Notes: a model not told the origin generated them from the sequence alone. A stretch of 64,000 bases of DNA from Acidobacteriaceae bacterium TAA 166 (GCA_000421065.1 ATWD01000001.1:3774001-3838000); one strand, 5' to 3'. Positions 33,715-42,371 are shown, numbered from the stretch's first letter. Numbers and translations: made by a program.

Positions 33715-34134
33715 ATGACCAATAAGTACACGACTGGCTATACCGACGACCATGCTGCGGCGGGGCTCGATACGTCTTTTCCCGAGATCGAGACCTGGCA
33801 AAACCAGTTCAAGGCCTATGAGATTCTGGTCGACGATCCGGAGTTCACCAGCGTCTGCCCGAAGACCGGGCTGCCTGACTTCGGACAGATCACCATCCGT
33901 TATATGCCACGCGAGCGTTGCATGGAGCTGAAGTCGCTCAAAGAGTATTTGTTCTGCTATCGAAACCTGGGCATCTTTCAGGAGAACATCGTCAACCAGA
34001 TCCTCAATGACGTGGTGAAGGCCACCGATCCCGTCTGGGTAAAGGTGGTCGGAGGTTTTCGTCCGCGCGGCGGCATTTCGACGGTGGTGGAGGCTTTTTA
34101 TCCGCGTCCTGAAGACTCCACGGGACCGCGGTAG
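33715..34134 (+). CDS. queF: NADPH-dependent 7-cyano-7-deazaguanine reductase QueF
   Basis: A 139-aa type I QueF, which reduces preQ0 to preQ1 in queuosine synthesis. The catalytic Cys48 lies in SVCPKTGLPDFGQ with the partner Asp55, and the NADPH-type motif is ELKSLKEYLFCYRN. The rest has the tunnelling-fold form (GGFRPRGGISTVVEAFYP). No other queuosine genes are nearby and no preQ1 riboswitch was recognised in the short leader. Length is typical for the type I family. Confidence 0.95.
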   Translation: MTNKYTTGYTDDHAAAGLDTSFPEIETWQNQFKAYEILVDDPEFTSVCPKTGLPDFGQITIRYMPRERCMELKSLKEYLFCYRNLGIFQENIVNQILNDVVKATDPVWVKVVGGFRPRGGISTVVEAFYPRPEDSTGPR

Positions 34135-34213
34135 GAGCCTCACCCGTTTTTCGTCAGCGCAGGATTCTGTACCATGATCCCGCTTCAGTTTGATCGAAGG
34201 AGGAGCGGTGAGC

Positions 34214-34678
34214 ATGGAGAGACAGACGCGCAGGGGATTGTTGAAGACTGCGGCCAAGATCGCTGCTGCGGGAGGAGTCCTCTCGACGCAGGGTGCTTCG
34301 GCGCAGCAGGTTGAACGGACGGTCAAGAAGGATGCTACGGGGAAGACGGCAGGGCCGTTTCCCTTCACTCCGGTGGTCTCCTTCGGCAATCTTCTCTTTC
34401 TTTCGGGGATCGGATGCCGCGTGAAGGGAACGATCGAGGAAGAGACGAAGTGGGTTCTGGATGAGATCGAGAAGAACTTGGCTGCCTCGGGATCTTCGCT
34501 CGAGAAAGTTCTGAAGGTAAACGTCTTCATGGAAGATATCCGGGAGTTCGACCGGATGAACGCAGTCTACAAGACGCGCAAATGGGGAAGCGTCTTTCCC
34601 GCGCGGAATACGGTGCAACCGACGGCACTGCCGGCGGGAGATTATGGCCTCGCGATCGACTGCATTGCCTATGTGTGA
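34214..34678 (+). CDS. Tat-exported RidA-family protein
   Basis: A 154-aa protein with a twin-arginine leader (RQTRRGLLKTAAKIAAAGG) ending near SAQQ, then a RidA-like domain: FPFTPVVSFGNLLFLSGIG, WVLDEIEKNLAASGSSLEKV, VNVFMEDIREFDRMNAVY, PARNTVQPTALPAGDYGLAID. The Arg in FPARNTVQ matches the carboxylate-binding position. It differs from the Sec-exported RidA at 23098 in its secretion route, implying export in folded form. AAGGAGG (34197-34203) precedes; ATG 34214 is preferred, though a GTG at 34208 is possible. It precedes an SDR gene on the same strand. Confidence 0.83.
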   Translation: MERQTRRGLLKTAAKIAAAGGVLSTQGASAQQVERTVKKDATGKTAGPFPFTPVVSFGNLLFLSGIGCRVKGTIEEETKWVLDEIEKNLAASGSSLEKVLKVNVFMEDIREFDRMNAVYKTRKWGSVFPARNTVQPTALPAGDYGLAIDCIAYV

Positions 34679-34712
34679 CATGAATCGCTACAAATTTATT
34701 GAGGGGTGAGCT

Positions 34713-35468
34713 GTGAGAGTTGCGGTCGTCACCGGAGCTGCGCAGGGAATCGGGCGCCGCACGACAGAGTTGCTGGCAGGAGCGGGGTATACGGTTGCGC
34801 TGATCGATCGCCAACCCTGCCCAGAGGGCGCTTCAGGCGCGGATCGCGAAGAACTGATGGGCGACATCACGGACGAGGGCTTTGTCGAGCGCTGCGTTGC
34901 GCGGGTTCGCGAGCGCTGGGGGCGAGTCGATGTGCTGGTGAACAACGCCGGCATCAGCTTCATCGCTCCGGCGGAGAGGGTAAGCGCTGACGACTTTCGC
35001 CGCGTGCTCGAGGTGAACCTTATGGCCCCTTTCCTGTTGTCTCGTGGTTTTGGAACGATGATGCTCGATCAGAGATCGGGAAGCATCGTCAACATCGCAT
35101 CTATCGCCGGGGTCACAGGCATTGGCGATCGCAGCGCGTACAACGCATCGAAGCACGGTCTGGTGGGACTGACACGGACGCTGGCGGCGGAGTGGGGCGG
35201 GCGGGGCGTGCGTTCGAATGCCGTGTGTCCAGGATGGGTGAAGACGGAGATGGACCACGTCGATCAGGCGAGCTCGGCGTACACAGACGACGATATCATC
35301 GATCGCGTTCCGATGGCGAGATTTGCCACGCCCGACGATATTGCACGGGCGGTGCTGTTTCTCGCGGATCCGGCGCAGAGCGGATTCGTCAATGGGCATA
35401 CGCTGGTCGTCGATGGAGGCTGGACGGCGGACGGTTCGTGGCAGTCGCTTCGGTTGAAACATCGCTGA
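34713..35468 (+). CDS. Short-chain dehydrogenase/reductase
   Basis: A 251-aa classical SDR: cofactor loop TGAAQGIG (7-14), NNAG (77-80), catalytic Ser130 in NIASIAG, Tyr143 and Lys147 in YNASK, and the C-terminal SGFVNGHTLVVDGGW. The residue after the second strand is Asp (ALIDRQ), which usually selects NAD over NADP. Such enzymes oxidise or reduce sugars, 3-oxoacyl groups or alcohols; the substrate cannot be assigned. The start is GTG, with the 34-nt gap to the RidA-family gene suggesting co-transcription. Confidence 0.88.
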   Translation: MRVAVVTGAAQGIGRRTTELLAGAGYTVALIDRQPCPEGASGADREELMGDITDEGFVERCVARVRERWGRVDVLVNNAGISFIAPAERVSADDFRRVLEVNLMAPFLLSRGFGTMMLDQRSGSIVNIASIAGVTGIGDRSAYNASKHGLVGLTRTLAAEWGGRGVRSNAVCPGWVKTEMDHVDQASSAYTDDDIIDRVPMARFATPDDIARAVLFLADPAQSGFVNGHTLVVDGGWTADGSWQSLRLKHR

Positions 35469-35510
35469 ACGGTGCGCTTGTCTTTCATAGGCTGCTGTTA
35501 TCCTGCCGCC

Positions 35511-36209
35511 ATGAAGAGGCGAATTTCTCTCCCCGTTCTTACCCTTCTTCTTGTGCTTCTTGCCGGATGTACTGGAGCGGCGCCGTCGCGACAGGACAGC
35601 GCAAGCCCATCGCAACCGCAGAGTGCTGCCCCAGCCCCGACGCTACTGGAGCCTCGGGCGTCCGGTACGCCGTCATTTGACTACTATCTGCTGACGCTCT
35701 CCTGGTCGCCGGAGTACTGCCACTCGCATCCATCCGATATTCAGTGCACGGAGCACTCGACCTTTGTGCTGCATGGCCTATGGCCGGAGAACAACGACGG
35801 CACCTATCCGGAGAATTGCAGCAACGCTCCGGGGCCTTCGAATCCCTCGCAGTATAGCGACATCTACCCCGATGTGAGCCTGCTCGACCATGAATGGAAG
35901 ACGCATGGAACCTGCTCGGGGCTCGCGCCGGACGCGTTCTTCCAGCTTGCGCGCAAGACGTTCCAGTCGATCACGGTTCCTCCTGAGCTGGCGGGATTGA
36001 CCAAGCAGACCTCAATGCCGCCCGCGCAGATTCTGGGGCTGATGATCAAGGCGAATCCTTCGATTGCGGCGCCAGACATGGCGTTGAGCTGCGGCAGCAA
36101 CTACCTGACGGCGGTGGAGGTGTGCGTCGACAAGCAGGGGCATCCGATGTCCTGCGGCAAGGTGAAGACGTGCCGGGCGAACACGGTTCGGATTCCGGCG
36201 CCGCAATAG
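35511..36209 (+). CDS. RNase T2-family ribonuclease, predicted lipoprotein
   Basis: A 232-aa protein with a lipoprotein signal (LLAGC, lipidated Cys20) and a Ser/Pro/Gln-rich tether. The RNase T2 domain has both conserved active-site segments: CAS I FVLHGLWPE (85-93, catalytic His88) and CAS II HEWKTHGTC (127-135, with Glu128, Lys130 and His132). Many cysteines are present for disulfides. RNase T2 enzymes cleave RNA through 2',3'-cyclic phosphates; a surface or periplasmic form would digest external RNA for phosphate or nucleosides. The frame is open upstream, but the signal sequence fixes the start at 35511. Confidence 0.9.
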   Translation: MKRRISLPVLTLLLVLLAGCTGAAPSRQDSASPSQPQSAAPAPTLLEPRASGTPSFDYYLLTLSWSPEYCHSHPSDIQCTEHSTFVLHGLWPENNDGTYPENCSNAPGPSNPSQYSDIYPDVSLLDHEWKTHGTCSGLAPDAFFQLARKTFQSITVPPELAGLTKQTSMPPAQILGLMIKANPSIAAPDMALSCGSNYLTAVEVCVDKQGHPMSCGKVKTCRANTVRIPAPQ

Positions 36210-36261
36210 ATCTTTCGGGAAGGGTAGCGCGGGGACGGTGGAGTGTGGTTCACTTTTGGGC

Positions 36262-36789
36262 ATGGCTCATACACACTCTCGCCGCACCTTTCTGCTGTCG
36301 GCTCCGCTGGCTGCCGCAGCCGTCTCTCCTTTGCATGCCCTGGCCTCTGCCGGGGCTCCTTCTGCCGCCGAGTCCGGGCCGGCGGGACCGATTCAGGTGT
36401 TTACCGCCGAGACGATGGTGGGCGCCCTGAAGGAGGTCGAGTCCTCAAATGGAACCAAGGACCTGATTACCTCGCCCGAGGTGGCGAAGACGTTGACGGT
36501 CACGATCAGCTCCGAGGAGAAGAAGGCGGGCAAGGAGTTCGAGTATCACGCGCATCGCGATCACGTCTTCCAGGTGCTGGATGGGGAGACGAAGTATGAG
36601 CTGGGGGGAACGCCCAAGAATTCGCACCAAACGAAGCTGGGCGAGTGGCTGGCCCCCGAGTCGGAGGGATTCCAGACGGTGACGTTGAAGAAGGGTGACT
36701 ACCTGACGATTCCCCGCATGACGCCCCACAAGCGAATCACGGAGGGCAAGGTAAGTCTGCTGCTGATCAGCTCGACGACCCCGGCTTAA
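36262..36789 (+). CDS. Tat-exported cupin-domain protein
   Basis: A 175-aa protein with a Tat leader (HSRRTFLLSAPLAAAAVS) and a cupin fold: EYHAHRDHVFQVLDGETKYELGG carries the HxHxxxH-type metal ligands, and LKKGDYLTIPRMTPHKR gives the second motif with its His. Cupins may be dioxygenases, isomerases or binding proteins; no further assignment is possible. It stands alone between RNase T2 and the phytase-like gene. A second exported cupin lies at 56717. Confidence 0.82.
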   Translation: MAHTHSRRTFLLSAPLAAAAVSPLHALASAGAPSAAESGPAGPIQVFTAETMVGALKEVESSNGTKDLITSPEVAKTLTVTISSEEKKAGKEFEYHAHRDHVFQVLDGETKYELGGTPKNSHQTKLGEWLAPESEGFQTVTLKKGDYLTIPRMTPHKRITEGKVSLLLISSTTPA

Positions 36790-37043
36790 CATTTTCAGCG
36801 ACTTTAGGCCAAAGCCTCGTTTGCGAGCGAATCGCCCCGAGGAATTTACGGTCTGTTCACCAGAAAGTTGGGATGAGTTTCTAGCATCGGCGAGACCGCC
36901 TTTCGAGCAATCTCCTGATGTCGTGGCATGGAATGAGGTCTTCGATGTCGTTTTCCTGTAAGAGAGGACGACTAGAACAACATTCTGACGCTCTACGCCT
37001 TCAGGAAATTGTTTTGGCGGCAACTTCAGGAGAGCAGACCAGA

Positions 37044-38501
37044 ATGAAAAGAGCAGTCTTACAGACGGCATTGATAGCGCTGGCATGCGTGCCGGTGGAG
37101 GCGCAGGTGAAGCAGGTAAACCTGCTTGCGAAAGGAACGTTGACGAGTTCGGCGGCCGGTCAGTACAAGGACCTGTCCGGGTTGAACTACACGCTGGAAA
37201 ACGGGGCTCCTGCAAATCTTCTTGGCGGTCTGGGTTCGGGAATCGCCTATGTCTCGGGCGATACCTTTCTGGCCGTTCCGGATCGCGGACCGAACGCGAT
37301 TACCTTCAATGATGCAGTCGATCAGACGGTCAGCTACATCAACCGCGTTCACACGGTGAAGATGAACCTTGAGCCGAACAAGGGCTCGGGTCTGCCGTAT
37401 GTGATCACGCCTCAGCTGCAGGCAACCACGCTGCTTTCGAGCCCCACGCAACTGGTGTACGGCAGCGGCGCCGGCCTGGACATCGGCTCGGGCAAGCCGA
37501 AGGAGAACACGCTGCTTCGCAACTACTTCACGGGCCGCTCGGATAATTTCGACCCGAACCAGAACTCAGGCGATGTTCGGGATGCTCGCTTGGATCCCGA
37601 GAGCATCCGGCTCTCGAACGATGGCCTGAGCTTCTTCATCTCCGACGAGTACGGGCCATACATCTACCAATTCCTGCGCAGCAACGGATCGCGCATCCGT
37701 ACCTTCTCGGTTCCGCAGGACCTGTATGTTGCTCACCCCGGACCGACGACCACGATCGAGACCACGATCAACACGTCGGGCCGCGTAGCCAACAAGGGAA
37801 TGGAAGGCCTTGCCATTACCCCGGATGGAAAGACGATGGTAGGGATTCTGCAGAACTCGACCCTGCAGGATACTGCCGAAGGTGGGGATGCGGCGAACCT
37901 TCTGCGCATGGTGGTGATCGATATCGCCTCGGGCAGGACACTGCACGAGTATGGTTATCTGCTCACCACCGGAAGCGGCGTCAGTGACATCGTGGCCCTG
38001 AACAACCAAGAGTTTATGGTGGATGAGCGCGACGGCCACGGTCTGGGCGACGATAGTAAGGCCAAGGTCAAGCAGATCTTCAAGATCGATCTGAAGGGCG
38101 CGACCGATATCCTGGGCATGGACGGCACGAACGCGGCCAAGGTCGCGGTGAAGAAGACCCTGTTCCTCGACGTCGTCAAGGTGCTTGAGGACAATGGCTT
38201 CACCGCCGATCAGATTCCGGCCAAGATCGAGGGAACGGCCTTCGGTCCTGACGTGAAGGAGAAGGGCAAGACCATCCACACCTTCTGGGTCGCCAACGAC
38301 AACGACTTCCTGCAGGACTTCGCCGGACCAGGCACGAATCCGAACCAGTTCTTTGTCTTCGGCTTCACCGATGACGATCTGGACGGATCGAAGTTCGTTC
38401 CGCAACAGGTGGGAAACGGACTGTTCGGAAACGGCGGGCTGTTCGGAGGTGACGGTCTCTTCGGTAAGGACGGTCTCTTCGGCAACGGCGGCTTGTTGTA
38501 A
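37044..38501 (+). CDS. Secreted esterase-like/phytase-like beta-propeller protein with GLFG tail
   Basis: A 485-aa protein with a signal peptide (MKRAVLQTALIALACVPVEA). The body matches the esterase-like-activity-of-phytase family: YVSGDTFLAVPDRGPNA, LDPESIRLSNDGLSFFISDEYGP, NKGMEGLAITPDGKTMVGIL, EFMVDERDGHG. Substrate is unknown; phosphate-ester or lactone hydrolysis is a family-level guess. The last about 30 residues are short repeats (GLFGNGGLFGG, DGLFGKDGLFGNGG), a glycine-rich tail not expected for the family. The start at 37044 has CAGGAGAG upstream (37027-37034) and is the one that gives a signal peptide. Followed by a good terminator. The gap 36790-37043 shows no gene. Confidence 0.8.
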   Translation: MKRAVLQTALIALACVPVEAQVKQVNLLAKGTLTSSAAGQYKDLSGLNYTLENGAPANLLGGLGSGIAYVSGDTFLAVPDRGPNAITFNDAVDQTVSYINRVHTVKMNLEPNKGSGLPYVITPQLQATTLLSSPTQLVYGSGAGLDIGSGKPKENTLLRNYFTGRSDNFDPNQNSGDVRDARLDPESIRLSNDGLSFFISDEYGPYIYQFLRSNGSRIRTFSVPQDLYVAHPGPTTTIETTINTSGRVANKGMEGLAITPDGKTMVGILQNSTLQDTAEGGDAANLLRMVVIDIASGRTLHEYGYLLTTGSGVSDIVALNNQEFMVDERDGHGLGDDSKAKVKQIFKIDLKGATDILGMDGTNAAKVAVKKTLFLDVVKVLEDNGFTADQIPAKIEGTAFGPDVKEKGKTIHTFWVANDNDFLQDFAGPGTNPNQFFVFGFTDDDLDGSKFVPQQVGNGLFGNGGLFGGDGLFGKDGLFGNGGLL

Positions 38502-38520
38502 TTCGCGCGTCGGCCTTTGA

Positions 38521-38560
38521 GAAAGCGGCTTACGGGTGAATCCGTGAGCCGCTTCTTTTT
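38521..38560 (+). terminator. Rho-independent terminator after the phytase-like gene
   Basis: Stem GAAAGCGGCTTACGG (38521-38535) / CCGTGAGCCGCTTC (38542-38555) with loop GTGAAT, then a T-run. It isolates the gene from priA, which starts 25 nt later. Confidence 0.85.
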
Positions 38561-38584
38561 ATGGGCAGTTATTCTTAAATCTCA

Positions 38585-41098
38585 GTGCCTCGATACGCCG
38601 ACATTGCGCTTCCGGTTCCCCTGGGCCAGACCTTTACCTATGAGGTAAGGGGTGCCACTCCGGCGGTCGGAGCCAGGGTGCTGGTTCCGTTCAGCGGGCA
38701 GAAGCTGATGGGTGTGGTGGTGCGGGTTCACGATGAGGCTCCCGCCGAAGAGTTCGAGATCAAGCCGATCCAGCAGGTGATGGACGATGCGGCTCTGCTT
38801 CCCGAGGAGCTGATGGAGCTGGCGCGATGGATCGCGCAGTACTACGTCGCTCCCCTGGGCGAGGTGTTGCGCGGCATGCTGCCGCTGGGCGCTGAGGTGA
38901 AGCGGCAGTTCATCTATCGCATCACCGAGACTGGTCGAAAGGTGTTGTACGAGGGCGCGGCAAAGGGAGCTTCGCGGAGATCGAAGCTGTCGGCGGAGGA
39001 TCAGAATCGCGAGTATTCGGTGCTGAACTATCTGGAGAGCGGTGAGGAGGCGAAGCTGACGTCGCTGCGTTCGGCGACGGGAGCGAACAAGGCTCTGCTG
39101 GAGGGGATGGTTCGCAAGCGCTGGCTGGTGCGTGAGGCAGTCGCCGAGGAACGCGATGCGCGGCGGCTGGAAAAGATTGTGGTCCTGATCGAGGATGCCC
39201 GGCTGCCGAAGCTGAACGCCAACCAGACCGCGATCCTAGCGGAGTTGGCTGCGGTGGGCGGACGGATGCGGGTTCGCGATCTGAGGGAGAAGCTCGCGCG
39301 GGCCGGTGTTCCTGAATCGACGCTGGGGACGCTGGTGCGGCGCGAGCTGGTGCGGATCGAGGAGGTGGCTGAGAACTTTCACCTCGGCGGGGTGGCCTCA
39401 CACGGCAAGAAGCACGCCCATGAGCACGCTCTGAACGAGGCCCAGATGGAGGCCCTGGGGACGATCGTTGCTGCGATGGCGAAGGGCGGCTTCGCTCCTC
39501 ATCTTCTTTATGGCGTGACGGGGAGTGGAAAGACCGCTGTCTACTTTGCCGCGATGCGGCGCACGCTCGATGCGGGCAAGTCGGCGCTGCTGATGGTTCC
39601 GGAGATCGGCCTGACGCCCGCGATGACGGGGCAGCTGGTGGCGGCGTTCGACGATGAGGTGGCGCTGCTGCACTCGCAGCTGACGCCCGATGAGAGAGCC
39701 GAGCAGTGGCACAGGATTCGCCGGGGCGAGGCGCGGGTAGTGGTAGGGACGAGGTCGGCGGTCTTCGCCCCGGTGCGAGACCTGGGGCTGATCATCGTCG
39801 ATGAGGAGCACGATGGCAGTTACAAACAGGAGGAGACTCCGCGCTACCACGGCCGCGATGTGGCCGTAATGCGAGCAAAGCTGAACGACGCCGTGGTGGT
39901 GATGGGGTCGGCGACGCCCTCGCTCGAGAGCTGGGCCAATGCGGAGAAGGGCCGCTATGCCCGCGTGGAGATGCGGATGCGCGTGGCGGACAGACCGCTG
40001 CCCGCAGTCGAGCTGGTCGATATGAAGGTCGAGTTTCGCGAGACCGGGCAGGAGCAGATCTTCTCGCGGCGCCTGATCGAGGAGACTGAGGCGACGCTGA
40101 TGCGCGGCGAGCAGGCGATCATTCTGCTGAACCGGCGCGGATATTCGTTTGTGGTGATGTGCAGGAGCTGTGGGGAGAAGATCGAGTGCGAGAACTGCGC
40201 GATCTCGATGACCTACCATAAGGCTTTGGATTCCGGGCTCAGGGCTGCCAGTGGCAACGACGCCATCGCGCAACCGGGGCAACGACTGGAGTGCCACTAC
40301 TGCGGCTTCCGGCGCGGGGTTCCAGGCAAGTGCCCGAAGTGCGAGAGCGAGCACCTGTACTACATGGGCGCGGGCTCTCAACAGGGCGAGGAGCGGCTGC
40401 AGGAGATCTTTCCTCATGCGCGCATCGGGCGCATGGATCGCGACACCGTGCGCGGTCGCAGCGATATGGAGCGTCTGCTGACGCGTCTGCATGCCGGGGA
40501 GATCAACTTGCTGGTGGGAACCCAGATGATCGCCAAGGGGCATGATATTCACGGAGTCACGCTGGTGGGCGTGGTCGGTGCGGACTTTGCCCTGGGGCTG
40601 CCGGACTTCCGCGCTGCGGAGCGTGTCTTTCAGCTGCTGACGCAGGTCTCAGGGCGCGCGGGCCGTGGCGAGCTGCCGGGCAAGGTTCTGGTCCAGACCT
40701 ACCATCCTGACCACTACGCCGTGAAGTTCGCGGCCGAGCATGACTATCCCGGCTTCGTGACCAAGGAGATGCAGTACCGGCGTTGGATGCACTACCCGCC
40801 GTATGGAGTTTTGGCGAACGTCGTGGTGCAGAGCGAGAGGCTGGAGGAGGCGACGGGCTGGTCGGCGGAGCTGGGACGATGGTTCGCGAAGACCAGGCTC
40901 GAGAAGGTAAGGGTGCTGGGGCCCGCGGCGGCGCCTATCTCACGGCTGAAGCGGATCTACCGGTTTCACTTTGTGCTGAAGGGGGAGACGCGTTCGGCGT
41001 TGAGCGAGGCGTTGCGGGGACTGCTGCGACATGCTGCGGAGAGGGAGATACCGCGCCGGAACCTTGTGGTCGATGTGGATGCTCTGCACCTGATGTAA
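38585..41098 (+). CDS. priA: Primosomal protein N' (replication restart helicase PriA)
   Basis: An 837-aa protein from a GTG start (MPRYADIALPVPLGQTFTYEV). Domains: N-terminal 3'-DNA-binding fold (about 1-110), winged-helix region, then the helicase core with Walker A GVTGSGKTAVYF (near residue 310) and DEEH box VDEEHDGSYKQ (near 405). The zinc-binding insert follows with paired cysteines (CRSCGEKIECENC, CHYCGFRRG, CPKC), and helicase motif VI near QLLTQVSGRAGRG. PriA reloads the replisome at stalled forks. Length is somewhat above the E. coli protein. It is convergent with the HU gene. Confidence 0.96.
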   Translation: MPRYADIALPVPLGQTFTYEVRGATPAVGARVLVPFSGQKLMGVVVRVHDEAPAEEFEIKPIQQVMDDAALLPEELMELARWIAQYYVAPLGEVLRGMLPLGAEVKRQFIYRITETGRKVLYEGAAKGASRRSKLSAEDQNREYSVLNYLESGEEAKLTSLRSATGANKALLEGMVRKRWLVREAVAEERDARRLEKIVVLIEDARLPKLNANQTAILAELAAVGGRMRVRDLREKLARAGVPESTLGTLVRRELVRIEEVAENFHLGGVASHGKKHAHEHALNEAQMEALGTIVAAMAKGGFAPHLLYGVTGSGKTAVYFAAMRRTLDAGKSALLMVPEIGLTPAMTGQLVAAFDDEVALLHSQLTPDERAEQWHRIRRGEARVVVGTRSAVFAPVRDLGLIIVDEEHDGSYKQEETPRYHGRDVAVMRAKLNDAVVVMGSATPSLESWANAEKGRYARVEMRMRVADRPLPAVELVDMKVEFRETGQEQIFSRRLIEETEATLMRGEQAIILLNRRGYSFVVMCRSCGEKIECENCAISMTYHKALDSGLRAASGNDAIAQPGQRLECHYCGFRRGVPGKCPKCESEHLYYMGAGSQQGEERLQEIFPHARIGRMDRDTVRGRSDMERLLTRLHAGEINLLVGTQMIAKGHDIHGVTLVGVVGADFALGLPDFRAAERVFQLLTQVSGRAGRGELPGKVLVQTYHPDHYAVKFAAEHDYPGFVTKEMQYRRWMHYPPYGVLANVVVQSERLEEATGWSAELGRWFAKTRLEKVRVLGPAAAPISRLKRIYRFHFVLKGETRSALSEALRGLLRHAAEREIPRRNLVVDVDALHLM

Positions 41099-41232
41099 TA
41101 CGGCGCATTCCAGCCTGCTCTGTCGGAACATGCAACAAGAGACACATCTTCGCGACACAAGGCGGATGGGGGATCGTTAGAGAGCTGAAAGGCCTCTTTC
41201 TGTGCGCAGCGGCTCCAGAGACCGGTCAGGGG

Positions 41233-41502
41233 TTAGTTCAGCAGATGCAGTTCTTTTCCGGGCTTGAAGCGAACCGCCTTGCCTGGCGCGATCGTGACCT
41301 CGGCTCCGGTCCGCGGATTGCGGCCGATTCCGGTCTTGCGGGGTTTGACGGTGAAAACTCCGAATCCACGAAGTTCAATGCGGTCGCCAGCGACCAACGT
41401 CTGCTTCATGCTCTCGAAGATTGCATCCACCGCAGCCTCTGCTTTCGTGCGTGGAAGGCCGGTGCGTTCAACGACACGCTGTATCAGATCCTGCTTTATC
41501 AT
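41233..41502 (-). CDS. HU/IHF-family DNA-binding protein
   Basis: An 89-aa histone-like protein: MIKQDLIQRVVERTGLPRTKAEAAVDAIFE (helices), GDRIELRGFGVFTVKPRK, and the DNA-inserting arm GRNPRTGAEVTIAPG with the Pro that kinks DNA, ending VRFKPGKELHLLN. HU and IHF subunits cannot be cleanly separated from sequence alone. A promoter with TTGACA lies about 100 nt upstream and shares its -35 with a promoter for the opposite strand. Confidence 0.93.
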   Translation of the reverse strand: MIKQDLIQRVVERTGLPRTKAEAAVDAIFESMKQTLVAGDRIELRGFGVFTVKPRKTGIGRNPRTGAEVTIAPGKAVRFKPGKELHLLN

Positions 41503-41582
41503 TTTGGGCCGCCATCCTTATGGGCTGTGAATTTTGTAGTGGGTGAAGGGGGAAACAATACGGACCGGGTTTTAGTAACGTG

Positions 41583-41611
41583 ATGGTAGAAAGTCCCGAT
41601 GCTGTTGTCAA
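41583..41611 (-). promoter_or_regulatory. Predicted sigma-70 type promoter for the HU gene
   Basis: On the minus strand: TTGACA (41606-41611), 17-nt spacer, TACCAT (41583-41588). The start of transcription would be near 41576, leaving a leader of about 74 nt. The -35 hexamer overlaps the -35 of the divergent promoter at 41605-41633. Confidence 0.5.
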
Positions 41612-41633
41612 CGACGGATCGCTCCCGTAAGAT
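41605..41633 (+). promoter_or_regulatory. Predicted sigma-70 type promoter facing dcd
   Basis: TTGTCA (41605-41610), 17-nt spacer, TAAGAT (41628-41633). Because TTGTCAA reads TTGACAA on the other strand, this -35 is shared with the HU promoter, so the two cannot be occupied at once. The leader to dcd would be about 175 nt and includes a short open frame at 41644. Confidence 0.5.
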
Positions 41634-41643
41634 GAAGAATCTA

Positions 41644-41718
41644 ATGAAGCAATGGCTGCCAAAGAAGGTGCGCGCCTATTTTGCCACAAGCGCATGGCTG
41701 CTCGCGATAAATTGTTAA
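41644..41718 (+). CDS. Possible 24-aa leader peptide upstream of dcd
   Basis: ATG to TAA frame encoding MKQWLPKKVRAYFATSAWLL followed by AINC, starting within a few bases of the expected transcription start of the promoter at 41605-41633, so it would be nearly leaderless. It is basic at the start and hydrophobic towards the end, as in small membrane-active peptides. No ribosome site and no homology can be shown; it may be chance. The gap 41503-41816 otherwise holds only the divergent promoters. Confidence 0.2.
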   Translation: MKQWLPKKVRAYFATSAWLLAINC

Positions 41719-41816
41719 GTTGAAAGCCTGGAAGATTTCAGGCCGAAGCTCCGGAATCGGGAGCTCCATCCCTCCGGATGCAAGTGAAGACGTTGAGAGA
41801 AGGGAAGTAGAGCCGC

Positions 41817-42371
41817 GTGGCCATTAAAAGCGACCGTTGGATTCGCGAGCAGGCGATGGAAAACGGAATGATCTCTCCATTCAGTGAGAAGCAGGTTCGT
41901 GAAGGCGTCATCTCCTACGGCCTTTCGTCGTATGGCTACGATCTGCGCGTCTCCGATGAGTTCAAGATCTTTACCAACGTCAATAGCGCCATCATCGATC
42001 CGAAAGACTTCGATGAGCGCTCCTTCGTTACGGTGGTGGCCGAGAGCGTCATCGTTCCGCCCAACTCGTTCGCGCTCGCCCGCTCCATCGAATACTTCAA
42101 GATCCCGCGCGATGTGCTGACGATCTGCGTGGGCAAGTCGACTTATGCGCGCTGCGGGATTATTGTGAACGTGACGCCCTTCGAGCCGGAGTGGGAGGGG
42201 TTTGTGACTCTCGAGATCTCGAATACAACACCTCTGCCGGCGCGGGTCTATGCGAATGAAGGTCTGTGTCAGATCCTCTTTTTTCAGTCGGATGAGGCTT
42301 GCGAGACCAGCTATGCGGATCGCAAGGGGAAGTACCAGAAGCAACAGGGAATCGTTCTTCCGAAGTTGTAA
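41817..42371 (+). CDS. dcd: dCTP deaminase
   Basis: A 184-aa protein from a GTG start, with the trimeric dUTPase-fold motifs: [18 protein letters not shown] near the start, [31 protein letters not shown] with the catalytic Glu, and ICVGKS (phosphate-binding loop Ser). It converts dCTP to dUTP for thymidylate synthesis; the length and sequence fit the monofunctional or bifunctional Dcd types, which cannot be told apart here. Upstream there is a promoter at 41605-41633. Confidence 0.94.
   Translation: MAIKSDRWIREQAMENGMISPFSEKQVREGVISYGLSSYGYDLRVSDEFKIFTNVNSAIIDPKDFDERSFVTVVAESVIVPPNSFALARSIEYFKIPRDVLTICVGKSTYARCGIIVNVTPFEPEWEGFVTLEISNTTPLPARVYANEGLCQILFFQSDEACETSYADRKGKYQKQQGIVLPKL

Noticed and set aside
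39398-40552. 384-codon frame antisense to priA
   Set aside because: Composition is dominated by His, Arg and Leu; no family features; priA is certain on the plus strand.
41098-41232. Terminator between priA and the HU gene
   Set aside because: A weak AGAG...CTCTTTC stem is present near 41180-41212, but the stem is short and imperfect.
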